This document shows, piece after piece, positions 1 to 6,449 of a stretch of DNA of 10,266 nt. The stretch is from DASQDN01 sp035630195 (GTDB lineage Bacteria; Acidobacteriota; Terriglobia; Bryobacterales; Bryobacteraceae): NCBI GenBank assembly GCA_035630195.1, contig DASQLD010000190.1, positions 1 to 10,266 of the forward strand, written 5' to 3'. Within the stretch, counting starts at the first letter, position 1. Each line of letters opens with the position of its first letter. A program made the position numbers and the translations under genes. Below the pieces are notes generated by a model. It was not told where the DNA came from and searched no databases. It saw nothing but the letters and a program-made list of their open reading frames with translations.

Positions 1-143
1 CCCTTGACTAGCTTCTGGACCTTTTTCTTGTTCGATCCGCGGGCTTCGCCGGCGGCGCGCGGAGCTACCGGAGCGGCTTCCTTGCGCGCGGTGCGCTTCA
101 GCTTCTTGCGTTCTGCTCTGTCTTCAACGTGTTTCGTATTCAT
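1..143 (-). CDS. Lys/Arg-rich hypothetical protein, N-terminal part only
   Basis: The gene starts at an ATG (143-141) that overlaps the helicase TGA stop (142-140) in an ATGA junction. It stays open to the left edge, so only about 47 residues are visible. They begin MNTKHVEDRAERKKLKRTAR and continue as an Ala/Pro/Arg stretch and a lysine cluster (NKKKVQKLVK). There is no signal peptide, no membrane segment and no motif I recognise. The composition suggests a basic, partly disordered protein that may bind nucleic acid, but that is composition only. An AGGA lies 11 bases before the ATG inside the helicase gene. The 4-base overlap implies translational coupling to the helicase. I do not recognise the family. 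Confidence 0.6.
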   Translation of the reverse strand, partial: MNTKHVEDRAERKKLKRTARKEAAPVAPRAAGEARGSNKKKVQKLVK

Positions 144-2467
144 TCTTCTCTGATTCCTGCAAATTTCTCGATAATCTTCTTCAGCCCGTGTCCCGGGAAG
201 CTGATCGTCAACTTCGCGTCGTCCCCTTCGCCTTCCCGGCGCAGGATCGTTCCGCGACCATACTTGGGATGTTGCACCGTAGAACCCGCGCCGAAGGATT
301 TCTTCTTCTGCGGCGCTTGAACTGCCGGTTTGGCAGGCTGCTGCGCAGCCGCCTGCGGTTTCACCGGACGCTGCAGCCCCGATGGAGCCGGCATGCCGCG
401 TTCGGCAAAGAAATTCGATATGTTCTCAACCGAGTTGTATGTCTTCCCGGTATACATGTTCCGCTTAGCGGTTTCGCGTACGTACGACCGCTCGGCGTAT
501 AAATCGACGTGATTTGCGGTCTTACCCGCGCGTCCGCTGTGTTCCACCAGCGTCCGCGGAACCTCACTCAAGAACCGCGACGGGATGCTCGGCTCAGGCT
601 GGCCACCACCGAAACGACGGCGCAACTTCGCCCAACTCAAGAACAAACGCTTTTCAGCCCTTGTCATGCCAACGTAGCACAAGCGGCGCTCTTCTTCCAT
701 TTGAGCTTCGGAATCGAGCGATCGCGAGTGGGGGAAAAGACCCTCTTCCATCCCGGCGAGGAAGACTACCGGGAACTCCAGGCCCTTCGCGTTATGAAGC
801 GTAAGAAGCGATACCTGCGCGCCGCTGTCGACGCTATCTGCGTCGGAAACAAGCGCTGCGTGGTCGAGGAAGTCCGCCAAAGTTTCGCCCCGCTCGGCAG
901 CATCGGCCGAGGCATTCAGCAGTTCCATCAAGTTCCCGAGTCGTCCCTCAGCCTCCGGATTGGGATCCGATTCGAGCATGTGCTGATATCCGGTCCGATC
1001 CAGAACCAGACGTACGGTTTGGTCGATGGGCCGCTCCTGCGCCTCCGAGTGCAGCTCATCGATCATCGTTCTGAAGACCGAGAGGGCTGCTTCAGCTCGA
1101 GTAGGAAATGTGCGCTCTTCAAGGAGCTTTCGGATTGCTCCCCAAACGCTCAACTGATGATCGTGCGCGAATTGCTCAATCTGCTCAACCGTGGTCTTGC
1201 CGATTCCACGCGCCGGAGTATTAATGATGCGCAGCAGGCTGATTGAGTCGTCGGGACTACCGGCGACCTTCAAGTACGAAAGGATGTCTTTGACTTCAGC
1301 ACGCTGATAGAAGCTGAAGCCGCCGACGACGATATATTTCCGGCCGTAGCGGCGAAGCGCCTCTTCAATCTGCCGGGATTGGGAGTTCGTGCGATATAGA
1401 ACCGCCACTCGGGTCTTCGAATCGTCGCGTAAGACCTTTTCGATCGTATCGGCGATGAAGAGTGCTTCATTCTCGGAATCGGGCGCCTCGTACATCTGGA
1501 TCGGCTCGCCGAGACCGGCATCGGTCCAAAGAGTCTTCCCCTTACGCGCTTTATTGTTCGCGACAACTGCCCCGGCTGCCTCGAGAATCTTCTGCGTGGA
1601 GCGGTAATTCTGTTCGAGACGAATGACCTTCGCGTTCGGATAGTCGCGCTCGAAATCGAGTATGTTCCGGATGTCGGCTCCGCGCCATCCGTAAATGGAT
1701 TGGTCTTCGTCCCCAACAACGACGAGGTTTTTATGAGAATCCGTCAGCAGCCGGATCAACTCGTACTGGCTGCGGTTCGTGTCTTGATATTCGTCGACTG
1801 TGAGGAACTGAATACGGCTGTTGTAGATGTGGCGTAACTCCGCGTCATGCCTAAGCAGACGAACGCTTTCGAGCAGAATATCATCGAAATCGACAGCGTT
1901 ACTACGGAGCAAGGCCTCCTGATAGCGCTGGTAGACGACAGCCAGCCTGGCCATTTTCGGATCGGTTGTGTCTTTGTAGAAATCTTGCGGCGTCTGCTGG
2001 ACGTTCTTCGCGTGGCTGATACGAGACAAGGCCGCGCGATACTGCATGAACTTCTCGTCGAGACCGATCGCGCGATAAATGCCTTTGATGATGGAAATCT
2101 GATCGTCGTCGTCGTAGATCGTAAACTGTCGCGTGAATCCCGGACGAATCGCAGTGAGCCTGTCGCCGTCACGACGGAGCATTCTCACGCAGAACGAGTG
2201 AAACGTCGCCACACTGGGCGATCCCGATGCGCCGGCTTTTGCGAGAAGCGCTTCAACACGCTTCCGCATTTCCTCGGCAGCCTTGTTCGTGAACGTTACC
2301 GCGAGCAGCGTCTGGGCAGGGACACCATACTCGTGCACAAGATGCGCGATGCGATGCGTGATCACGCGCGTCTTTCCGCTTCCGGCTCCGGCGAGGATCA
2401 ACAAAGGACCTTCGACGTGCGCGGCGGCGTCACGCTGCTGGGGGTTTAAACCTGCGAGGAAATCCAT
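140..2467 (-). CDS. uvrD: ATP-dependent DNA helicase UvrD/PcrA (SF1A)
   Basis: This is a 3'-5' DNA helicase of the UvrD/PcrA/Rep family, which acts in the cytoplasm in nucleotide-excision and mismatch repair and in removing proteins from DNA. All family motifs are visible: Q-motif LNPQQRDA (7-14), Walker A AGAGSGKT (26-33), motif Ia around AVTFTNKAAEEM (56-67), Walker B VDEYQD (224-229), motif III GDEDQSIYGWRGAD (252-265), motif IV RLEQNYRS (283-290), motif V LLTLHNAKGLEF (554-565) and motif VI CYVGMTRA (597-604). A Pro/Ala/Gln linker (about 697-722) leads to a C-terminal Tudor-like domain (727-771, with VQHPKYGRGT and KFAGI), the part of PcrA/UvrD that contacts RNA polymerase. At 775 residues it is slightly longer than E. 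coli UvrD or Bacillus PcrA (about 720-740). An in-frame TAG five codons upstream leaves this ATG as the only reasonable start. No Shine-Dalgarno is visible before it. It looks intact. UvrD and PcrA cannot be told apart from sequence alone. Confidence 0.96.
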   Translation of the reverse strand: MDFLAGLNPQQRDAAAHVEGPLLILAGAGSGKTRVITHRIAHLVHEYGVPAQTLLAVTFTNKAAEEMRKRVEALLAKAGASGSPSVATFHSFCVRMLRRDGDRLTAIRPGFTRQFTIYDDDDQISIIKGIYRAIGLDEKFMQYRAALSRISHAKNVQQTPQDFYKDTTDPKMARLAVVYQRYQEALLRSNAVDFDDILLESVRLLRHDAELRHIYNSRIQFLTVDEYQDTNRSQYELIRLLTDSHKNLVVVGDEDQSIYGWRGADIRNILDFERDYPNAKVIRLEQNYRSTQKILEAAGAVVANNKARKGKTLWTDAGLGEPIQMYEAPDSENEALFIADTIEKVLRDDSKTRVAVLYRTNSQSRQIEEALRRYGRKYIVVGGFSFYQRAEVKDILSYLKVAGSPDDSISLLRIINTPARGIGKTTVEQIEQFAHDHQLSVWGAIRKLLEERTFPTRAEAALSVFRTMIDELHSEAQERPIDQTVRLVLDRTGYQHMLESDPNPEAEGRLGNLMELLNASADAAERGETLADFLDHAALVSDADSVDSGAQVSLLTLHNAKGLEFPVVFLAGMEEGLFPHSRSLDSEAQMEEERRLCYVGMTRAEKRLFLSWAKLRRRFGGGQPEPSIPSRFLSEVPRTLVEHSGRAGKTANHVDLYAERSYVRETAKRNMYTGKTYNSVENISNFFAERGMPAPSGLQRPVKPQAAAQQPAKPAVQAPQKKKSFGAGSTVQHPKYGRGTILRREGEGDDAKLTISFPGHGLKKIIEKFAGIREE

Positions 2468-2549
2468 GAACGAATCGATCTAGGGGGTAGTACCAGTCTA
2501 ACAGACGTACGTGCGCAGGTAATTAGGTAAGTGAGTGTTCCTCGCTCTG

Positions 2550-2555
2550 TATAAT
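2550..2555 (+). promoter_or_regulatory. Perfect TATAAT, possible -10 box facing tyrS
   Basis: The hexamer matches the sigma-70 -10 consensus exactly, but no TTGACA-like -35 sits 16-18 bases upstream. If used, transcription would start near 2562 and give a tyrS leader of about 230 bases. A chance match is quite possible. Confidence 0.3.
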
Positions 2556-2569
2556 CTTCCGTCGCATAC

Positions 2570-2610
2570 GCCCGCCTTAAATAGAAAATCGCGGAAATGT
2601 GGGCTTTTTT
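2570..2610 (+). terminator. Weak terminator-like hairpin plus T-run in the tyrS leader
   Basis: GCCCGC (2570-2575) can pair with GTGGGC (2599-2604), giving six pairs including one G-U. Six T (2605-2610) follow at once. The 23-base loop is long for an intrinsic terminator. It lies inside an intergenic region, not after a gene, so if real it would act as an attenuator of a transcript started at the TATAAT just upstream. Confidence 0.2.
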
Positions 2611-2642
2611 AGTTTGGCGCGTTGCTTGCAATAAGGGAAAGC

Positions 2643-2760
2643 GGTTCGACTCGGTTACGGTGAGCCTTCCAGCAACTTCTTCGGATGGACCCGAACCTTA
2701 ACTACTGCCCTCAACCCACCATACCGCCCCGCATCCGGGCCGGGTCGAACCAAACGGGTC
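2643..2760. repeat. Nested and competing inverted repeats upstream of tyrS
   Basis: GGTTCGAC (2643-2650) has a perfect 8-base inverted partner GTCGAACC (2744-2751). Inside it, CGGATG (2682-2687) pairs with CATCCG (2732-2737). The motifs are also duplicated: CGAACC occurs at 2692-2697 and 2746-2751, and CGGGTC at 2741-2746 and 2755-2760, both able to pair with GACCCG (2688-2693). The segments could therefore form alternative, mutually exclusive stems. The pairings are read directly; any regulatory use is inference. Confidence 0.4.
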
Positions 2761-2778
2761 TCCTTTCCAGCTCTCCTC

Positions 2779-2784
2779 TAAAAT
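2779..2784 (+). promoter_or_regulatory. TAAAAT -10-like hexamer, possible leaderless tyrS promoter
   Basis: TAAAAT differs from TATAAT at one position. Its last base lies exactly seven bases before the TTG start of tyrS, so a standard start site would fall on or beside the first codon. No Shine-Dalgarno precedes that codon, which fits leaderless translation. No -35 hexamer is seen at the right distance. The first three bases also form the in-frame TAA that limits the tyrS reading frame upstream. Confidence 0.3.
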
Positions 2785-2790
2785 AAGAAC

Positions 2791-3960
2791 TTGATCCCAG
2801 TCGAACAACAACTTGCCTACTTGAAGAGAGGCGTCGTCGAACTGATCCGCGAAGAGGATCTACGGGAGCGACTTGCGTCAGGCCGTCCCCTTCGCATCAA
2901 AGCTGGATTCGACCCGACCGCGCCTGACCTGCACCTGGGGCATACCGTGCTTCTCCGCAAGATGAAGCACTTTCAGGATCTGGGACATACTGTGATTTTT
3001 CTCATCGGCGATGTCACGGGTCTGATTGGCGATCCGACAGGACGCAATATCACGAGACCGCCGATGACGAGGTCAGAAATTCAGCAGAACGCTGAGACCT
3101 ACAAAGCGCAGGTATTCAAAATTCTCGATCCGGAACGCACGGAGATCCGGTTCAACTCCGAGTGGTTCGATGATCTGCGCTTTGAGGATGTTATCCGGCT
3201 TGCGGGTCGCTACACTGTTGCTCGACTCCTCGAGCGGGACGACTTCACGAAACGCTTCAAGGAGCAAACGCCCATCTCACTGCATGAACTCTTGTACCCG
3301 CTGGCGCAGGGATACGACTCCGTACGACTGGAATGTGACGTCGAGATGGGTGGGACAGATCAAAAGTTCAACCTGCTTGTAGGCCGCGAATTGCAGCGCG
3401 ATTACGGACAACCATCGCAGATCGTTTTGACTGTACCGCTTCTCGAGGGCCTTGACGGCGTCGAGAAGATGTCAAAATCTAAAGGCAACTATGTCGGCAT
3501 TACTGAGCCGCCCGCTGACATGTTCCGAAAATTGATGAACATCCCGGATGCGTTGATCTGGCGTTATTACGAGTTGCTAACGGACCTGCCGCTCGACGAG
3601 ATCGGGCACTTGCGTACGCAAAGCCCGCTCGAAGCGAAGAAACAGCTTGCAATGCGGATTGTCAAGGATTTCCACTCCACCGAGGAAGCGGAGCGAGTCG
3701 CGTCGTCCTGGGGAGGCCTGCCGCCGGTTGAAACGCTCGACCATCATACGGTCACGGATGCGAGGATCAACCGAGCGCTTGTTCAAGCTCGTTTCGTGTC
3801 GTCCGTTACGGAGGCCGACAAAATTATCAAGTCAAACGGTGTCTCCGTCAATGCAGTTGCTTCAGGCGCCGAAATTGCTGTCACCGGACCGGCGCAGAAA
3901 CTCGGACCCGGTCACTACATCGTACGCGTCGGTAAGAAGTATAAACACGTTTCATTTTGA
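2791..3960 (+). CDS. tyrS: Tyrosyl-tRNA synthetase
   Basis: This class I aminoacyl-tRNA synthetase joins tyrosine to tRNA-Tyr using ATP, in the cytoplasm. The Rossmann catalytic domain carries the HIGH-type signature HLGH (48-51), GLIGDPTGR (77-85), the tyrosine-site segment MGGTDQKFN (186-194) and the KMSKS loop (226-230). A C-terminal S4-like RNA-binding domain spans roughly 325-389. The N-terminus (VEQQLAYLKRG...) and the clear S4 tail resemble the TyrZ-like subgroup more than E. coli TyrS; this is my reading, not a tree. At 389 residues the length is normal. The TTG start is forced: an in-frame TAA lies four codons upstream, and starting at the next TTG (2821) would remove family-typical N-terminal residues. 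No Shine-Dalgarno is present. It is probably the first gene of a four-gene operon. Confidence 0.95.
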   Translation: MIPVEQQLAYLKRGVVELIREEDLRERLASGRPLRIKAGFDPTAPDLHLGHTVLLRKMKHFQDLGHTVIFLIGDVTGLIGDPTGRNITRPPMTRSEIQQNAETYKAQVFKILDPERTEIRFNSEWFDDLRFEDVIRLAGRYTVARLLERDDFTKRFKEQTPISLHELLYPLAQGYDSVRLECDVEMGGTDQKFNLLVGRELQRDYGQPSQIVLTVPLLEGLDGVEKMSKSKGNYVGITEPPADMFRKLMNIPDALIWRYYELLTDLPLDEIGHLRTQSPLEAKKQLAMRIVKDFHSTEEAERVASSWGGLPPVETLDHHTVTDARINRALVQARFVSSVTEADKIIKSNGVSVNAVASGAEIAVTGPAQKLGPGHYIVRVGKKYKHVSF

Positions 3961-3965
3961 TTTAA

Positions 3966-5189
3966 ATGCTACTGAACTCCGATACCGTGTCGCAAAGCTT
4001 CGCCTCGTTGAAGGCGCACAAACTGCGCACGGTGCTGACAGTCGTGGGTCTCATGATGGGCGTGGCGACTCTGATCACCGTCATGACCATTGTGCAGGGC
4101 GCCAACGTGTATGTGGAGAAGAAGATCGCGAACCTGGGAACCAACGTCTTTCAGCTTGCGCGAACACCGTTTGCCGCGACCGATTTCAACGTGGTGATCA
4201 AAGCGCTGAAGAACAAGCACATCGAAATCGAAGATTTGAAGGCTGTGCAAGAGCTCTGTGTAGCTTGCAAGGCAGTAGGAGCATCGGGTAACACTACGGC
4301 CAAAGTGCGGTATCTCGACAACGAACTGGCCGACGTTAACATCTACGGGCATACCCCGAACATGGTCGACATCGACACCCGAACCCTGATTTTGGGCCGT
4401 TACTTCACAGATTCCGAAAATGACCGTTCTGCGCAGGTTTGCCTGGTCGGAGACAGTGTGATTCAAAGTTTCTTTCCTGGGACCGACCCGCTGGGCAAGG
4501 TTATCCGAATCGCGAATGAAGAGTATACAGTGATCGGTACATTCGAGAAGATGGGTAGCGTTCTGGGCCAGGATCAGGACAATCTCGTGATTATTCCGAT
4601 GAACCAGTTCTTCCGCCTGCGTCCGCGGTTCAGCTTGACCTTGAACATACTTACCGAGCCGGGTAAGGGAAACTTCGAGCGAGCCCAGGAGGAAGCCACG
4701 GTTGTTCTTCGGGCGCGGCGACATGTCGGTCCGGGAAAGGACAGCGATTTCTTCATTGGCACGAAGGACAGTTACATCGCCCTCTGGCAGTCAATCAGTG
4801 GCGCGTTTTTTGCGGTCTTTCTGATGGTGAGTTCCATCTCGGCTGTAGTCGGCGGCATCGTGATCATGAACGTCATGTTGGTGTCGGTGACGGAACGAAC
4901 GAAGGAAATCGGTGTGCGAAGAGCGTTGGGCGCTACCAAGGGAGACATTGCCAAACAGTTCCTGACGGAGAGCGTGATGCAGTGTTTGATCGGAGGATTC
5001 GTAGGGATATCGGCCGGTTTTCTAATTGCCACCCTGATCAGCACATTCACGGCATTTCCGGCGGCAGTGCAAACATGGGTGGCTATCCTTGGGCTAATCC
5101 TAAGCTCGGTGATCGGGCTATTCTTTGGGATCTATCCGGCGATGCGCGCATCGAAGTTGGACCCGGTAGTCGCCCTGAGGGCTGAGTAA
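3966..5189 (+). CDS. MacB/FtsX-type ABC transporter permease, first of tandem pair
   Basis: This is an inner-membrane permease of the MacB type, a family that uses ATP hydrolysis in the cytoplasm to drive mechanical movement of a periplasmic domain in efflux or lipoprotein-type export. It has the standard layout: TM1 about 21-44, a large periplasmic MacB_PCD-like domain about 45-278, then a FtsX-like domain with TM2 about 280-306, TM3 about 336-360 and TM4 about 369-391. The cytoplasmic segment after TM2, SVTERTKEIGVRRALGAT (307-324), is the family's coupling-helix signature. The 407-residue length is normal for the permease alone; full MacB has a fused ATPase, absent here. The ATG lies five bases after the tyrS stop without a Shine-Dalgarno, which suggests reinitiation. 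Unlike its neighbour, it has a CVAC (98-101) in the periplasmic domain. The substrate is unknown. Confidence 0.88.
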   Translation: MLLNSDTVSQSFASLKAHKLRTVLTVVGLMMGVATLITVMTIVQGANVYVEKKIANLGTNVFQLARTPFAATDFNVVIKALKNKHIEIEDLKAVQELCVACKAVGASGNTTAKVRYLDNELADVNIYGHTPNMVDIDTRTLILGRYFTDSENDRSAQVCLVGDSVIQSFFPGTDPLGKVIRIANEEYTVIGTFEKMGSVLGQDQDNLVIIPMNQFFRLRPRFSLTLNILTEPGKGNFERAQEEATVVLRARRHVGPGKDSDFFIGTKDSYIALWQSISGAFFAVFLMVSSISAVVGGIVIMNVMLVSVTERTKEIGVRRALGATKGDIAKQFLTESVMQCLIGGFVGISAGFLIATLISTFTAFPAAVQTWVAILGLILSSVIGLFFGIYPAMRASKLDPVVALRAE

Positions 5190-5192
5190 CTC

Positions 5193-6449
5193 ATGACTCG
5201 AGCAGAAGCACGAGAAAATTTCTTAGTCGCTCTCGACACGCTGCGATCGCACAAGGTCCGATCGTCGTTGACCATTCTCGGCATCGTGATTGGTGTGACC
5301 AGCGTCATTTCCGTTGCTTCTATCATCGACGGCCTGAACGCCAACATCCAGAATAAGGTTGAGTCGTTCGGCTCACGAACCTATTTCGTTTCCCGAATCC
5401 CAGTCGGTCCCCGATTCGGCCGCATGCCGGAGCATATCCGACTTAGGAAGTACATTCAGTCGACCGATGCTGAATATGTACGCGCCGTCAGTCCGTCAGT
5501 AGACTCCGTTACGACGTTCGGAACGCGCGCGTTCTTCTTCGGCGACAGTAACGATATCCGCTATAACGGCAAGGTCGTCGAGCGAATCATCCTTCGCGGC
5601 GCCGAACCTGAGTACGCCGATGCGATTCCATTGTTTTCGGTAGCCCAGGGAAGATTCATTACGCGCTTCGATGAAGAGCATTCTCGCGCTGTAGTTGTGC
5701 TTGGAGCCGCAGTCGCCGACTCGCTATTCGGGCGGGTCGAGCCCATTGCCAAAACAGTGCGGATGAACGGACGCGAGTACGAGGTCATCGGCGTCTTTGA
5801 GAAAGATCCAGGGATGTTCGGCGGACCTGGCGTGGACCAGTTCGCCGTGATTCCGTTCAACACGTTTCGGAAGCAGTATCCGGAAGCGAAAGAGCTGATG
5901 CTTGCGTTCTCAGTTCCGAAGAACGGGAACCCGGAGAAGGCGAAGGACGAAGTGATCGAGGCGATGCGGCGGGTTCGTCATGTGAAGCACAACCAGGAGA
6001 ACGATTTCGAGCTTACATCGCCGGACTTTCTGACGAACCTGTGGTCACAACTGACCGGAGCGCTCGTTATTCTGACGAGCATCATTAGTTCCGTGGGACT
6101 GATGGTGGGCGGCATAGGCGTCATGAACATCATGTTGATTTCGGTCACGGAGCGCACTGCGGAAATTGGCGTCAGAAAAGCGATTGGGGCGCGAAAATCC
6201 GACATTCGGGTTCAGTTTCTACTCGAAGCCGTCGTGCTTACCGGCCTCGGCGGAATTATTGGGATTCTGTTGGGAGGCTTGATCGCTTTTGTGATCCGGA
6301 CGGCGATGCCATCCATCCCGGCGTTTGTGTCGCCATTGTGGGTTACGCTTGGAGTGGCGATATCTGTTAGCGTTGGTTTGTTTTTCGGCTACTATCCGGC
6401 AAACCGCGCGGCCAATCTCGACCCTATCGTCTGCCTCAGGTACGAATGA
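5193..6449 (+). CDS. MacB/FtsX-type ABC transporter permease, second of tandem pair
   Basis: This is a 418-residue paralogue of the preceding gene with the same plan: TM1 about 23-46, periplasmic domain about 47-285, TM2 about 288-316, coupling segment SVTERTAEIGVRKAIGAR (317-334), TM3 about 344-369 and TM4 about 379-401. The cytoplasmic and membrane parts resemble the first permease closely, while the periplasmic domains have drifted far apart, as expected for an old duplication forming a heterodimer. The ATG starts three bases after the previous stop; a GAGG 12 bases upstream is a weak ribosome site. The stop overlaps the folP start (ATGA). No ATPase gene is present in the window, so the pair must use one encoded elsewhere. 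The substrate cannot be told from sequence. Confidence 0.88.
   Translation: MTRAEARENFLVALDTLRSHKVRSSLTILGIVIGVTSVISVASIIDGLNANIQNKVESFGSRTYFVSRIPVGPRFGRMPEHIRLRKYIQSTDAEYVRAVSPSVDSVTTFGTRAFFFGDSNDIRYNGKVVERIILRGAEPEYADAIPLFSVAQGRFITRFDEEHSRAVVVLGAAVADSLFGRVEPIAKTVRMNGREYEVIGVFEKDPGMFGGPGVDQFAVIPFNTFRKQYPEAKELMLAFSVPKNGNPEKAKDEVIEAMRRVRHVKHNQENDFELTSPDFLTNLWSQLTGALVILTSIISSVGLMVGGIGVMNIMLISVTERTAEIGVRKAIGARKSDIRVQFLLEAVVLTGLGGIIGILLGGLIAFVIRTAMPSIPAFVSPLWVTLGVAISVSVGLFFGYYPANRAANLDPIVCLRYE

Larger units (their letters stand above)
2468..2790. other. Divergent intergenic region between uvrD and tyrS
   Basis: These 323 bases hold no convincing gene and must contain the promoters for both diverging units. 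The uvrD side has an 8-base palindrome ACGTACGT (2505-2512) and, on the minus strand, a weak -10-like TAGACT (2500-2495) with no recognisable -35. The tyrS side has a TATAAT (2550-2555), a hairpin followed by six T (2570-2610), a structured C-rich stretch with inverted repeats (2643-2760), and a TAAAAT (2779-2784) just before the tyrS start. No tRNA, T-box or known riboswitch was recognised. Confidence 0.8.

Noticed and set aside
509..1246. 245-residue plus-strand open frame inside the helicase gene
   Set aside because: Antisense to conserved UvrD coding sequence, with no motifs; a shadow frame.
1847..2449. 200-residue plus-strand open frame inside the helicase gene
   Set aside because: Antisense to the Walker A and neighbouring helicase motifs, with no domain seen; a shadow frame.
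2468..2560. LexA-type SOS box upstream of uvrD
   Set aside because: No GAAC-N4-GTTC or CTGT-N8-ACAG match found; the ACGTACGT palindrome alone is not a known LexA site.
2580..2665. tRNA-like T-arm GGTTCGACTC at 2643-2652
   Set aside because: No acceptor stem, D-arm or anticodon arm can be built around it on either strand.
3966..6449. Permease pair as FtsX cell-division protein or LolC/LolE lipoprotein exporters
   Set aside because: FtsX is shorter and pairs with FtsE; the MacB-like N-terminal periplasmic domain and tandem layout fit generic MacB-type permeases better. LolCE cannot be fully excluded, but no LolD neighbour is present.
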